NCBI RefSeq assembly: GCF_017873175.1
Contig: NZ_JAGGJW010000002.1
Coordinates: 62,001-126,000, forward strand
Source: Neorhizobium petrolearium
GTDB lineage: Bacteria > Pseudomonadota > Alphaproteobacteria > Rhizobiales > Rhizobiaceae
DNA length: 64,000 nucleotides
Direction: 5' to 3'
The notes beneath the pieces are model-generated. The model ran no database searches. It saw only the letters and a program-made list of their open reading frames with translations, and was not told the origin of the DNA. Positions 32,665-40,981 of the stretch are shown in pieces. Numbering within the stretch: the first letter of the stretch is position 1; every line of letters starts with the position of its first letter. The translations under genes were made by a program, and so were the position numbers.

Positions 32665-33717
32665 ATGTCGCTGGAAGACCTGGAGGACGAGGGTCGGCGG
32701 GCGAAGCCGGAGCCTGTCACGGAGAGAGCCGGTGCGTATACGAAGCCCACGCTGAAAACAATCGCCGAAATGACGGGGCTCGCCGTCACCACCGTGTCGC
32801 GGGCGCTCGCCGACGCGCCCCAGATTGCGCTTGAAACGCGGCTGCGCGTACGGCAGGCCGCGGAACAGATCGGCTATCTGCCGGACCGGGCGGCGCAACG
32901 TCTGCGTACCGGCCGTACCAATGTCATCAGCCTCATTCTCGATCCGCACGAGGAAATTTTAGGCTATGCGACGTCGATGATTCGGGGACTGACCGAGGCG
33001 CTGCGGCGCACGCCGTATCACCTCGTCGTCACACCTCATTTCTCCGACACGCCGCAAATCGACCCGGTGCGCCACATCATGCGCAACCGCATGGCCGACG
33101 GCATCATCTTCACACGCACCGAGCCTTCGGATCCTCGCGTGAAGCTCTTGATGGAGAACAACTTTCCCTTCATCTGTCACGGCCGAACCGAACTTGCGAC
33201 CGCTCACCCTTATGTCGATTACGACAATTACGGGTTCGCCTATCAGGCCGCGCGCAAGCTGATTGACGCCGGCGCTAAAAAGCTCTCGATCATCCTGCCG
33301 CCGGAGCGCTTCACGTTCGCCCACCACATGCGCCACGGCTTCATGACGGCGGTACGCGAGGAGGGTATCGGCTTCGAGATTGCCAGAGGCGTGACGCTCG
33401 ACAGCAAATCCGACGACATCCGCGACTATCTCTACCACCGCATGGGCGAGCCGGAATGTCCCGACGGCTTCATCTGCGGCGGCGAAGTTTCGGCACTCGC
33501 GGTCATGGCCGCCGCTTACGACCACGGCCTCGCACTCGGAAAGGATGTACGGCTGGTCGCCAAGCAGACCTCGGGCCTTTTCGACCAGGTTCGTCCGCGA
33601 GTCGAGACGATCTATGAGGACCTTTCCGAAGCAGGCCTCTTGATGGGGCGACTGCTCCTCAAGCGTATCGCCGGGCCAGTGCCCGTCCACGAATTACAGG
33701 CGCTCCAGACGGTCTGA
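32665..33717 (+). CDS. LacI-family transcriptional regulator
   Basis: This 350-aa protein has an N-terminal HTH (PTLKTIAEMTGLAVTTVSRA) and hinge helix (RRAAQRL-like, here DRAAQRLRTGRT), after a ~26-residue polar leader. A periplasmic-binding-type effector domain follows (~90-350). ATG 32665 has GGAGG 9 nt upstream. It is divergent from the sugar ABC operon and should respond to its sugar or a derivative. It resembles AglR-type regulators of rhizobia by overall layout, but I do not claim orthology. Confidence 0.9.
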   Translation: MSLEDLEDEGRRAKPEPVTERAGAYTKPTLKTIAEMTGLAVTTVSRALADAPQIALETRLRVRQAAEQIGYLPDRAAQRLRTGRTNVISLILDPHEEILGYATSMIRGLTEALRRTPYHLVVTPHFSDTPQIDPVRHIMRNRMADGIIFTRTEPSDPRVKLLMENNFPFICHGRTELATAHPYVDYDNYGFAYQAARKLIDAGAKKLSIILPPERFTFAHHMRHGFMTAVREEGIGFEIARGVTLDSKSDDIRDYLYHRMGEPECPDGFICGGEVSALAVMAAAYDHGLALGKDVRLVAKQTSGLFDQVRPRVETIYEDLSEAGLLMGRLLLKRIAGPVPVHELQALQTV

Positions 33718-33735
33718 CCGCCCGGAGCGCCGTCC

Positions 33736-33761
33736 GCATGATCCGTCAGGATTGATCATGC
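33736..33761. terminator. Hairpin between convergent lacI and tctA
   Basis: GCATGATC and GATCATGC form a perfect 8-bp stem with a 10-nt loop in the 65-nt gap between two convergent genes. No clear T-run follows on either strand, so a terminator role is only probable. Confidence 0.4.
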
Positions 33762-33782
33762 AAAGGTAGAGGTTCCAGCGTC

Positions 33783-35288
33783 CTAATCCTCTTCCTGGAA
33801 CACCGCTTCGCGCTTTGCCTTGACGCTCGGCAGGAAGACAATCACGAGGACGACAACCGCAATGAAAAGCAGGGTTGCGCTGATCGGACGCGTGACGAAC
33901 GTGCTCGGATCGCCGCGCGAAAGGATCATCGCACGTCTCAGGTTTTCTTCGAGAAGCGGACCGAGCACGAAGCCGAGCAGGAGCGGCGCGGGCTCGCAGC
34001 GCAGTTTCGACAACACGTAGCCGATGAGGCCGAAAAAAGCGACGGAATAGAGATCGTAGACGTTAGAATTGACGCTGTAGACCCCGATCGAGCAGAAGGC
34101 CATGATGATCGGGAACAGCACGTAATACGGGATGGTGAGCAGTTTCACCCACAGCCCGATCAGCGGCAGGTTCAGGACGACGAGCATCAGGTTGCCGATC
34201 CACATGGAGGCGATGATGCCCCAGAAGAGCGCCGGCTGCTCGGTCGCGACATTCGGACCGGGGACGATGCCCTGGATGATCATCGCACCGATCATCAGCG
34301 CCATGACGGGGTTTGCCGGAATGCCGAGGGTGAGCAGCGGGATGAACGAGGTCTGCGCGCCGGCATTGTTGGCCGATTCCGGCCCGGCGACGCCCGCCAC
34401 CGCTCCCTGGCCGAATTCCTGCGGGTTCTTCGAGACCTTCTTTTCAATCGTGTAGGAAGCGAAGGCCGCAAGGATCGCCCCCCCGCCCGGCAGGATACCG
34501 AGAACCGACCCGATAACAGTGCCGCGCAGCACCGGCGCGATCATCGCCTTGAAATCCTCCTTTGTGGGCATCAGACCGCTGACCTTGGCCATCAGCACCG
34601 TGCGGCTCTTTTCGTTTTCGAGATTGCGCAGGATTTCCGCAATGCCGAAGACGCCGACCGCGACCGCGACGAAATTCAACCCGTCGGAATATTCGCGGAT
34701 GCCGAGCGTGAACCGCGGCGTGCCGGTATAGATGTCCGTGCCGACCAGGCCGAGAAGCAGGCCCAGCACAACCATTGCCAGCGCCTTGACCATCGAGCCA
34801 TGCGCCAGCGCGATCGAGGAGACGAGGCCGACCACCATCAGCGAGAAATATTCGGCAGCGCCGAACTGGAGGGCGATTTCAGTCAGGGGCGGCGCAAAAA
34901 TGGCAACCAGGAAAGTCGAGACTGTGCCGGCGAAGAAGGAACCGAGCGCAGCGATCGCCAGAGCAGCCCCCGCCTTGCCCTTGCGTGCCATCTGGTAGCC
35001 ATCAATGGCAGTGACGGCTGACGAGGATTCGCCCGGCAGATTGATCAGGATCGCCGTGGTCGAGCCGCCGTATTGCGCACCGTAGTAGATGCCGGCCAGC
35101 ATGATCAGCGACGAGACCGGTTCGAGCTGGAACGTGATCGGCAGCAGCATGGCGATCGTCGCAGTCGGGCCGATGCCCGGCAGCACGCCGATGAGCGTCC
35201 CGAGAAGCACGCCGATCAGGCAGAAGAACAGGTTGGCGAGCGAGGAAGCGGTCGAAAAGCCGAGCGCGAGATTGTTGAGAAGATCCAT
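33783..35288 (-). CDS. tctA: Tripartite tricarboxylate transporter, large permease TctA
   Basis: This 501-aa protein has about 11-12 hydrophobic helices and the TctA signatures GVLPGIGPTATIAMLLPITF and VLGILPGGGAILAAF. With TctB and the binding protein TctC it imports citrate or other (di/tri)carboxylates using an ion gradient. ATG 35288 follows GAGG at 7 nt; the in-frame TTG 35294 is less likely. It lies 9 nt after tctB and closes the tctC-tctB-tctA operon. Confidence 0.93.
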   Translation of the reverse strand: MDLLNNLALGFSTASSLANLFFCLIGVLLGTLIGVLPGIGPTATIAMLLPITFQLEPVSSLIMLAGIYYGAQYGGSTTAILINLPGESSSAVTAIDGYQMARKGKAGAALAIAALGSFFAGTVSTFLVAIFAPPLTEIALQFGAAEYFSLMVVGLVSSIALAHGSMVKALAMVVLGLLLGLVGTDIYTGTPRFTLGIREYSDGLNFVAVAVGVFGIAEILRNLENEKSRTVLMAKVSGLMPTKEDFKAMIAPVLRGTVIGSVLGILPGGGAILAAFASYTIEKKVSKNPQEFGQGAVAGVAGPESANNAGAQTSFIPLLTLGIPANPVMALMIGAMIIQGIVPGPNVATEQPALFWGIIASMWIGNLMLVVLNLPLIGLWVKLLTIPYYVLFPIIMAFCSIGVYSVNSNVYDLYSVAFFGLIGYVLSKLRCEPAPLLLGFVLGPLLEENLRRAMILSRGDPSTFVTRPISATLLFIAVVVLVIVFLPSVKAKREAVFQEED

Positions 35289-35297
35289 GCTCAAACC

Positions 35298-35759
35298 TCA
35301 AAGACCGAGCCAGGGGCCGAAGCGGCGGAATGGCAGGCCAAGACCGTAGCTGAAGACCAGGACGCAGAAGATTGTCAGCGCCACTGACAGGACGATTGCC
35401 GTAAGTGGCTTCATGCGGCCGGACGCGAAGCAGGCAAAGAGCGCGGTCATGAACAGCGACGGCACGAAGCCGAGCCCCCGCACCGTCAGCCCGAAGAGGA
35501 TCGGCGCCGGCAGGATGAACAGCATGCCGCGCCAGGCGATATGGCCGATCGGCTCCCCCTGGACGCGTGCCGACTGGACGAGGATAATGATTCCGAACAG
35601 CATGAGCGCGCAGGCAAGGATGAACGGGAAATAGCCCGGCCCCATGCGAAACGCCGTGCCGAGATCGAGTTCAAAGGACTGATAGGCGAAGAAGATGCCG
35701 ATCGCCATGAACAGCAGTCCGCAGATCAGATTGGTTGTGTCGAATTTCAGAGAATTCAT
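35298..35759 (-). CDS. tctB: Tripartite tricarboxylate transporter, small permease TctB
   Basis: This 153-aa protein has four predicted helices with the family pattern LICGLLFMAIGIFFAYQSF and MGPGYFPFILACALMLFGI. ATG 35759 is preceded by GGAG at 5 nt; the open frame upstream runs into the palindromic repeat and is not coding. It forms the membrane complex with TctA. Confidence 0.9.
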   Translation of the reverse strand: MNSLKFDTTNLICGLLFMAIGIFFAYQSFELDLGTAFRMGPGYFPFILACALMLFGIIILVQSARVQGEPIGHIAWRGMLFILPAPILFGLTVRGLGFVPSLFMTALFACFASGRMKPLTAIVLSVALTIFCVLVFSYGLGLPFRRFGPWLGL

Positions 35760-35795
35760 GGGGTCTCCGTCAGTTGGAGAAGCGCGCCTTGCGGC

Positions 35796-35820
35796 CTCTT
35801 CTCCCCGCTGGGGAGAAGAG
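35796..35820. repeat. RIME-type palindromic repeat, copy 2
   Basis: CTCTTCTCCCC (35796-35806) and GGGGAGAAGAG (35810-35820) make a perfect 11-bp stem on a 3-nt loop, the same core as copy 1 at 69-89. It sits inside the tct operon between tctC and tctB and may affect mRNA processing or relative expression. Confidence 0.7.
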
Positions 35821-35859
35821 GGACCTGCGAAAACGGCATGCCTCGATCGCCCGACAGTC

Positions 35860-36843
35860 TCAGTCCGCGTACTGGCCGGCAGCTTCGATGACCGGTTTCC
35901 AGCGGGCGATCTCGCCTTCCAGCTTGGCCTTGAGCGCTTCCGGGGTCGCATCGGCTTCCGGCGAAGGCTTGGTGCCGAGTTCGACGAAGCGGGCCGCGAC
36001 ATTCGGGTCCTTCAGCGCCACCTGCAACGCCTTGGAGAGCTTGTCGATCGCCTCCTTGGGTGTGCCCTTCGGAGCATAGATGCCATGCCAGATGCCGACT
36101 TCCATCTGTGGCAGGCCGGCTTCCTTAACGGTCGGCAGATCCTTGAGCACGTCAAGCCGTTCCGGCGAGGTGACTGCATAGGCCTTCACAGTGCCGGCCT
36201 GGATCTGCTTGGTCGTATTGGTCGTCTGGTCGCACATGATGTCGACCTGGCCACCGAGAAGATCGGTCATCGCCGGACCGGTTCCCTTGTAGGGAACGGT
36301 GACGAGCGAGGTCTCGATCGCGCTCATGAATAGCATGCCGCACAGATGCGAGGCGGCGCCGATGCCGGCATTGGCGACCGTCACCTTGTCCTGGTTGGCC
36401 TTGGCATAGTCGATCAGGCCCTTGAGGTCGGTCGCCTCCATGTCCTTGCGGGCGAGAAGCGTCATCGGAACCTCCGTGACGAGGCCAACATATTCGAATG
36501 CGTTCAGCGTGTCATAGGGAAGCTTGCGGTAGAGGGTCGCGCTGGTCGCCATGCCGATATGGTGAAGCAAAAGGGTATAGCCGTCCGGCTCCGCATTCGC
36601 CACGCGGGCTGCCCCCAGCGTGCCGCCGGCGCCGCCGACGTTTTCGACGATGATCTGCTGGCCGAGATCCTTCGACATGGATTCCGCGACGAGGCGGGTG
36701 ACGGTGTCGGTCGGGCCGCCGGCCGAGAAAGGCACGACCATGGTGATCTGGCGCTCCGGATACCCCTGGGCATTAGCGGAAGCGGAAAAAAGCGAAAGTG
36801 CCGCGAGAGCGGTTGCGCCTAGGACGGCGTTCAGGATTTTCAT
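35860..36843 (-). CDS. tctC: Tricarboxylate-binding protein TctC (Bug family)
   Basis: This 327-aa periplasmic solute-binding protein has a signal peptide (LNAVLGATALAALSLFSASA-N-A). The Bug signature ITMVVPFSAGGPTDTVTRLV precedes the GGAGGTLGAARVANAEPDGY block. ATG 36843 has GGAGG 7 nt upstream. The ligand is a carboxylate, possibly citrate. It is the first gene of the operon. A sigma54-like promoter (36899-36914) and palindromic upstream sites point to control by the DctB/DctD-like pair just upstream. Confidence 0.92.
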   Translation of the reverse strand: MKILNAVLGATALAALSLFSASANAQGYPERQITMVVPFSAGGPTDTVTRLVAESMSKDLGQQIIVENVGGAGGTLGAARVANAEPDGYTLLLHHIGMATSATLYRKLPYDTLNAFEYVGLVTEVPMTLLARKDMEATDLKGLIDYAKANQDKVTVANAGIGAASHLCGMLFMSAIETSLVTVPYKGTGPAMTDLLGGQVDIMCDQTTNTTKQIQAGTVKAYAVTSPERLDVLKDLPTVKEAGLPQMEVGIWHGIYAPKGTPKEAIDKLSKALQVALKDPNVAARFVELGTKPSPEADATPEALKAKLEGEIARWKPVIEAAGQYAD

Positions 36844-36898
36844 CGGGGTCCTCCAAGATGAAATATATGGCAAAGCCAGCGCTCAAGTCTCCTCCGGC

Positions 36899-36914
36899 GC
36901 CAACCTGGCAGCCA
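36899..36914 (-). promoter_or_regulatory. Possible sigma54 promoter of tctC
   Basis: On the minus strand TGGC-TG-N5-TTGG approximates TGGCAC-N5-TTGC: the -24 GG and -12 G are present but the final C is G. It lies about 55 nt before tctC. Confidence 0.4.
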
Positions 36915-36991
36915 TTTGCTGCAAGCCGTGAAAGGCGTTCAACCGGTGCGAAAGTATTAAAACCGCATTTCTGCCGATATCGCGCCGCAAC

Positions 36992-37043
36992 ATGGGTGGA
37001 TTCGGAAACAACGCGCAAAAAGCATGGGTGGATTTCCACCCAT
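36992..37043. promoter_or_regulatory. Upstream palindrome with a repeated half-site, possible DctD-type sites
   Basis: ATGGGTGGATTTCCACCCAT at 37024-37043 is a perfect inverted repeat (9-bp arms). A matching half-site, ATGGGTGGATTC, starts at 36992, 32 nt away, or about three helical turns. The distance of ~150-200 nt from tctC suits an enhancer-binding protein. Alternatively the palindrome is the terminator of the two-component operon: on the minus strand it is followed by GCTTTTT and it lies 10 nt after the stop codon. Confidence 0.5.
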
Positions 37044-37053
37044 CCAGGAGCAG

Positions 37054-38439
37054 TCAGCCGTCTCTGTCGTCTTGAAGCAAGTGTTCCGGGCCGAGCAGCT
37101 TCTTGTCGAGCCCGTATTTCTGCATCTTTTCATAGAGCGTCTTGCGCGAAATACCGAGGGACTCGTAGACCGGTCTCAGCGCCCCGCCATGGGCTGCGAT
37201 CTCCCCCGCAATCAGGTTCCGCTCGAACGCCGCGACCTTGTCGGCAAGCCGGCCCATCCCTTCCCTGCCCCCGTCCCGTGCCGATCCGGCAGCTTCACCA
37301 GGCTTTACGTCGAGGCCGAGCACCAGCCGGTCGGCGGCATTGCGCAGCTCACGCACATTGCCGGGCCAGTCTCGCTGGGCAACCGCCGAGATCATGTCGG
37401 CCGGCACATCCATATCCTCGCGGTCGTAACGGGCCGCCGCCTCACGCACGAGCTGCAGGAAAAGCAACGGAATGTCCGCCCGGCGCTGCGCCAGTGACGG
37501 CACATGGATCGTCGCAACGTTGAGCCGATAGAAGAGATCCGCGCGAAAACGCCCCTCCGTGACCTCTGCTTCAAGATCAACTTTGCTGGTGGCGATGAAG
37601 CGCACGTCGAGCGGCACCATTTCGTTGGAACCGAGACGTGTGATCACGCGCTCCTGCAGCACGCGAAGGAACTTCGCCTGCAGGTCGACGGGCATCGAGC
37701 CGATCTCGTCGAGCAATATCGTGCCGCCGCGCCCATGCTCGAACTTGCCGTAGCGGGGCCTGAGCGCGCCCGGAAAAGCGCCGGCCTCGTGGCCGAAAAG
37801 CTCACTCTCGATCAGGTTCTCCGGCAGCGCCGCGCAATTGATGGCAATGAAGGGCCTGTTGTTACGCGGGCTGACGTCGTGCAGCGCCCTGGCCACCACT
37901 TCCTTGCCCACTCCCGTCTCGCCGATGATCAGCGTGTCGGCATCGGCAGCGCCGATCGCGCGGATGCGGTAGCGCAGGTCGACCATTACCTGGGTGCGGC
38001 CCGGCAGCCGCGTTTCGAGATCGTCGCGCTTGCCGGCGACCGCCTTCAGCCGCCGGTTTTCCAGCACGAGGCCGCGGCGATCAAGACCGCGACGGATGAT
38101 GCCGGCCAGATGCTGCGGCGTGAACGGCTTTTCCAGGAAGTCGTAGGCCCCTTCCCGCATCGCCTTGACTGCGAGTTGCACATCGCCATGGCCCGTCACC
38201 AGGATGACCGGGATTTCCGCGTCGAGTTCGCGGATGCGGTGGAGCAGCGTCATGCCGTCGATGCCGGGCATGCGGATATCGCTGACGACCACGCCGTCGA
38301 AGCCGAAGCCGGTCAGCTCCAGAACGTGATCGGCGTTGGAGAAGGTCTGGACGTTCAGGCCGAAAAGCTCCAACGCCTGTGCGGTCGAGCGGCGCAGTTC
38401 CTCCTCGTCATCGACCAGCAAGACCCTTTGCCCGTTCAC
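37054..38439 (-). CDS. Sigma54-dependent response regulator, DctD-like
   Basis: This 461-aa regulator has a receiver domain (phospho-acceptor Asp54 in VVSDIRMPG) and an AAA+ domain with Walker A GETGVGKE (173-180) and Walker B LLDEIG (242-247). A Fis-type HTH at the C-terminus reads GISRKTLYEKMQKYGL. The sigma54-contact loop reads GAFPGA (220-225) instead of GAFTGA. The GTG start at 38439 overlaps the sensor stop (GTGA). It is expected to activate the tct operon through upstream sites. Members of this DctD subgroup control C4-dicarboxylate or other carboxylate uptake. Confidence 0.9.
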   Translation of the reverse strand: MNGQRVLLVDDEEELRRSTAQALELFGLNVQTFSNADHVLELTGFGFDGVVVSDIRMPGIDGMTLLHRIRELDAEIPVILVTGHGDVQLAVKAMREGAYDFLEKPFTPQHLAGIIRRGLDRRGLVLENRRLKAVAGKRDDLETRLPGRTQVMVDLRYRIRAIGAADADTLIIGETGVGKEVVARALHDVSPRNNRPFIAINCAALPENLIESELFGHEAGAFPGALRPRYGKFEHGRGGTILLDEIGSMPVDLQAKFLRVLQERVITRLGSNEMVPLDVRFIATSKVDLEAEVTEGRFRADLFYRLNVATIHVPSLAQRRADIPLLFLQLVREAAARYDREDMDVPADMISAVAQRDWPGNVRELRNAADRLVLGLDVKPGEAAGSARDGGREGMGRLADKVAAFERNLIAGEIAAHGGALRPVYESLGISRKTLYEKMQKYGLDKKLLGPEHLLQDDRDG

Positions 38440-40262
38440 TCCGCCGCCTCCAGAAGATTGCCGTCGGCGACTTGCAGCTCGATGAGAAAGACCGCGCCGC
38501 CTTCGGGGTGATCGGCGACACTCAGACTGCCGCCGAAATCCTTGACGATATTGTAGGAGATCGAAAGACCGAGGCCCAACCCCTTGCCGACGCCCTTGGT
38601 GGTGAAGAAGGGATCGAAGATGCGCTCGCGGATTGCCGCCGCGACGCCCGGCCCGCGGTCGCGTACCGATACCGTCACCTTGTCGCCGTCACGTCCCGCG
38701 GAAACGGTGATGCGTCGGTCATCGAGCCCTTCGACCGCATCGGCGGCATTGGTGATGATATTGACCAGAACCTGCTGGAGCCTGACGGCGCCCGCCTTCA
38801 CCGCCGGCAGCGCGGGATCGATCTTGATTTCGAGTGTTGCATCCGCAGCCTTGAGCCGCGCTGCGACGATTTCCAGCGTGTCTCGCATCGCCTCGTCCAG
38901 CGTGACTGCTCCGAGCTTCTCGTTCGGCTTGCGGGCGAAGTTGCGCAGGTGCTTGCTGATCGACGCCATGCGGTCGATCAGCGCCGAAATGCGGCTGACA
39001 TTGTCTCTCGCCTCTTCGATGCGTCCGAGGTCGATCAATACACCGGTTGTCTCCGTATAGGTCTTGGCGGCCGCAAGCGGCTGATTGAGTTCGTGCGAGA
39101 GCGCCGCCGACATTTGCCCGAGACCGGCGAGTTTGCCGGCCTGGATGAGATCCGCCTGCGTCTGGCGCAACCGCTGCTCGGTGAGCCGCCGTTCGGCGAT
39201 CTCCTCCTCGATGCGGCTGTTGACGCGGGCAAGATCGGCGGTGCGCTCGGCCACCCGCCGCTCGAGCTCGTTGCGCGCTTCCGCCTGCAACTGCATGCGC
39301 TCGTTCAACCGGGCGCGGCGCTGCACGATGATAGCAAGCGCCAGTCCGGCAAGACAAAGCGTCAGGAAGGCGGCAACCGTTACGGTCTGCGCCTGGACAC
39401 GAACGGAGCCGGTATCCATCAGGACATTCACGGTCCAGCCCGCCTCCGGCATCAGCTGCGACACGACGAGATATTCCTTCTCGGCCCTGCCGTCGGCAAT
39501 CATCATCACATCGCGGCCGGCAAAGCTTCCCCGTTTTACCGGCAGTTCGCGCAATTTCGTATCCGCATACCGGCGCGACGCTTCGGTGCGGGCGATTCGA
39601 TCCGGCGTCAGCGGCAGGATGCTCGCATAGAGCCATTCCGGGCTGCCGGTCATGAAGATGATGCCTTCAGGATCGGAAACGAAAATACGGTCGTCGCCGC
39701 CACCCCAGGAAGCCTCGATGGAGTCGATATCCACCTTGAAGACGATCACACCGCGGATGATGCCGTCGATCTCGATCGGCGAGCCAAAGTAATAGCCGCG
39801 CTTGAGCGACGTGGTGCCGAGCGCATAGAACCGCGACTGCCGGCCCCCGACGGCATCCTGGAAATAGGGACGATAGATGAAATTCTCACCCACGAAGCTG
39901 ACGGGGGAATCGTAGTTGCTGGCAGCGATCGTCGCGCCGTCCAAGGTCATCACATAGATGTCCGAGGATGTCAGAAGCGCGTTGATCTCTTTGAGATAGG
40001 CATTCGTGCGCGCCCGCAGGCCCTCGTTCCTCGGATCAAAAATGAGTGCCTCTATATTGTTCTGGTCGGCGATCAGCGCCGGCAGCGCCTCGTAGCGCTT
40101 CAAATGCCCGTCCAATGCCGATACCGCCAGGCGCAGTGTCGTGCCGGCCTGCGCCTCGGCCTCGTTCATATAACTGCGCGCAGCAATCTCGCTGCCCTTC
40201 AAGACCAGCACCAGACCAATCGCTGCAAGTACGGCGAGCGGCAGAAGAATGCGATATCTCAA
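38436..40262 (-). CDS. DctB-like sensor histidine kinase
   Basis: This 608-aa sensor has a short N-terminal helix and a periplasmic double-Cache (PDC) domain (~30-290) with YYFGSPIEIDGIIRGVIVFK and related blocks. A second helix (~295-318), a coiled coil and the HisKA core follow (H-box AALSHELNQPLAA). The ATPase domain carries the G1 box of DctB type (DRGPGVA). It probably senses an external carboxylate. The start by frame is TTG 40262; the ribosome site is not well placed, so the start is uncertain. It is coupled to the regulator by a 4-nt overlap. Confidence 0.88.
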   Translation of the reverse strand: MRYRILLPLAVLAAIGLVLVLKGSEIAARSYMNEAEAQAGTTLRLAVSALDGHLKRYEALPALIADQNNIEALIFDPRNEGLRARTNAYLKEINALLTSSDIYVMTLDGATIAASNYDSPVSFVGENFIYRPYFQDAVGGRQSRFYALGTTSLKRGYYFGSPIEIDGIIRGVIVFKVDIDSIEASWGGGDDRIFVSDPEGIIFMTGSPEWLYASILPLTPDRIARTEASRRYADTKLRELPVKRGSFAGRDVMMIADGRAEKEYLVVSQLMPEAGWTVNVLMDTGSVRVQAQTVTVAAFLTLCLAGLALAIIVQRRARLNERMQLQAEARNELERRVAERTADLARVNSRIEEEIAERRLTEQRLRQTQADLIQAGKLAGLGQMSAALSHELNQPLAAAKTYTETTGVLIDLGRIEEARDNVSRISALIDRMASISKHLRNFARKPNEKLGAVTLDEAMRDTLEIVAARLKAADATLEIKIDPALPAVKAGAVRLQQVLVNIITNAADAVEGLDDRRITVSAGRDGDKVTVSVRDRGPGVAAAIRERIFDPFFTTKGVGKGLGLGLSISYNIVKDFGGSLSVADHPEGGAVFLIELQVADGNLLEAAE

Positions 40263-40504
40263 CAGGTTCCCGGCTCCTCCATCCTCCCGGTGCTTCTAAC
40301 GGAATTAGACGGTCATTTTAATCCTTGCACAACCGATTTCCATAAAATCCTGACACCGCACCGAATACACGCTTTGCGGGCGCTCAAACCCTTTAAAGCA
40401 GACATATGCCAAGCTTTATACAAGTTTTACTTGACCAGGTACGAGGTCGGGAACAGTGTCGCAACCGGGTAGGCCAAGGTCGACAACGGCGAAATGGGGG
40501 TCTC

Positions 40505-40981
40505 ATGCTTTATGTGCTTGCACTTCTAATCGGCGTCGTGGCCGGCCTTCGCGCCATGACGGCGCCGGCTGCCATCGCCTGGGCCGCCTATCTCGGCTGG
40601 CTTGATCTCTCGGGCTCCTGGCTTGCCTTCATGGGCACCATCTGGGCCGTCGGCGTCTTCACGATCCTGGCGGTCGTCGAATACGTCACCGACCAGCTTC
40701 CCTCGACGCCGAGCCGCAAGGTGCCGCAGCAATTCGGCGCCCGCGTCATCATGGGCGCATTGACCGGAGCGGCGATCGGCACACCCTATGGCGCGTGGAT
40801 CGTCGGGCTGGTTGCCGGCATCATCGGCGCGATTGCCGGCACCTATGGCGGGGCCGCCGCCCGCGCCGGGCTGGCCGCCAGCTTCGGCAAGGACCCGCCC
40901 GCCGCCTTCATCGAGGATGCGGTCGCGATCATCGGCGCCTACCTTATCGTCTCGGCATTACCTATCCCGGTCACCCCATGA
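40505..40981 (+). CDS. DUF4126 membrane protein
   Basis: This 158-aa protein has hydrophobic helices throughout and the family block GLRAMTAPAAIAWAAYLGWL, then PSRKVPQQFGARVIMGALTG. ATG 40505 has GGGGG a few nt upstream; the frame further 5' is not coding-like. It precedes the oxidoreductase, with a 4-nt overlap (ATGA at 40978-40981). No function is known for the family. Confidence 0.82.
   Translation: MLYVLALLIGVVAGLRAMTAPAAIAWAAYLGWLDLSGSWLAFMGTIWAVGVFTILAVVEYVTDQLPSTPSRKVPQQFGARVIMGALTGAAIGTPYGAWIVGLVAGIIGAIAGTYGGAAARAGLAASFGKDPPAAFIEDAVAIIGAYLIVSALPIPVTP

Noticed and set aside
38379..40472. 697-codon plus-strand frame opposite the DctB-like kinase
   Set aside because: The sensor on the other strand has H-box and ATPase motifs; this frame shows none.
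40449..40475. GGAAC before the DUF4126 gene
   Set aside because: No TT at the correct spacing after the box.
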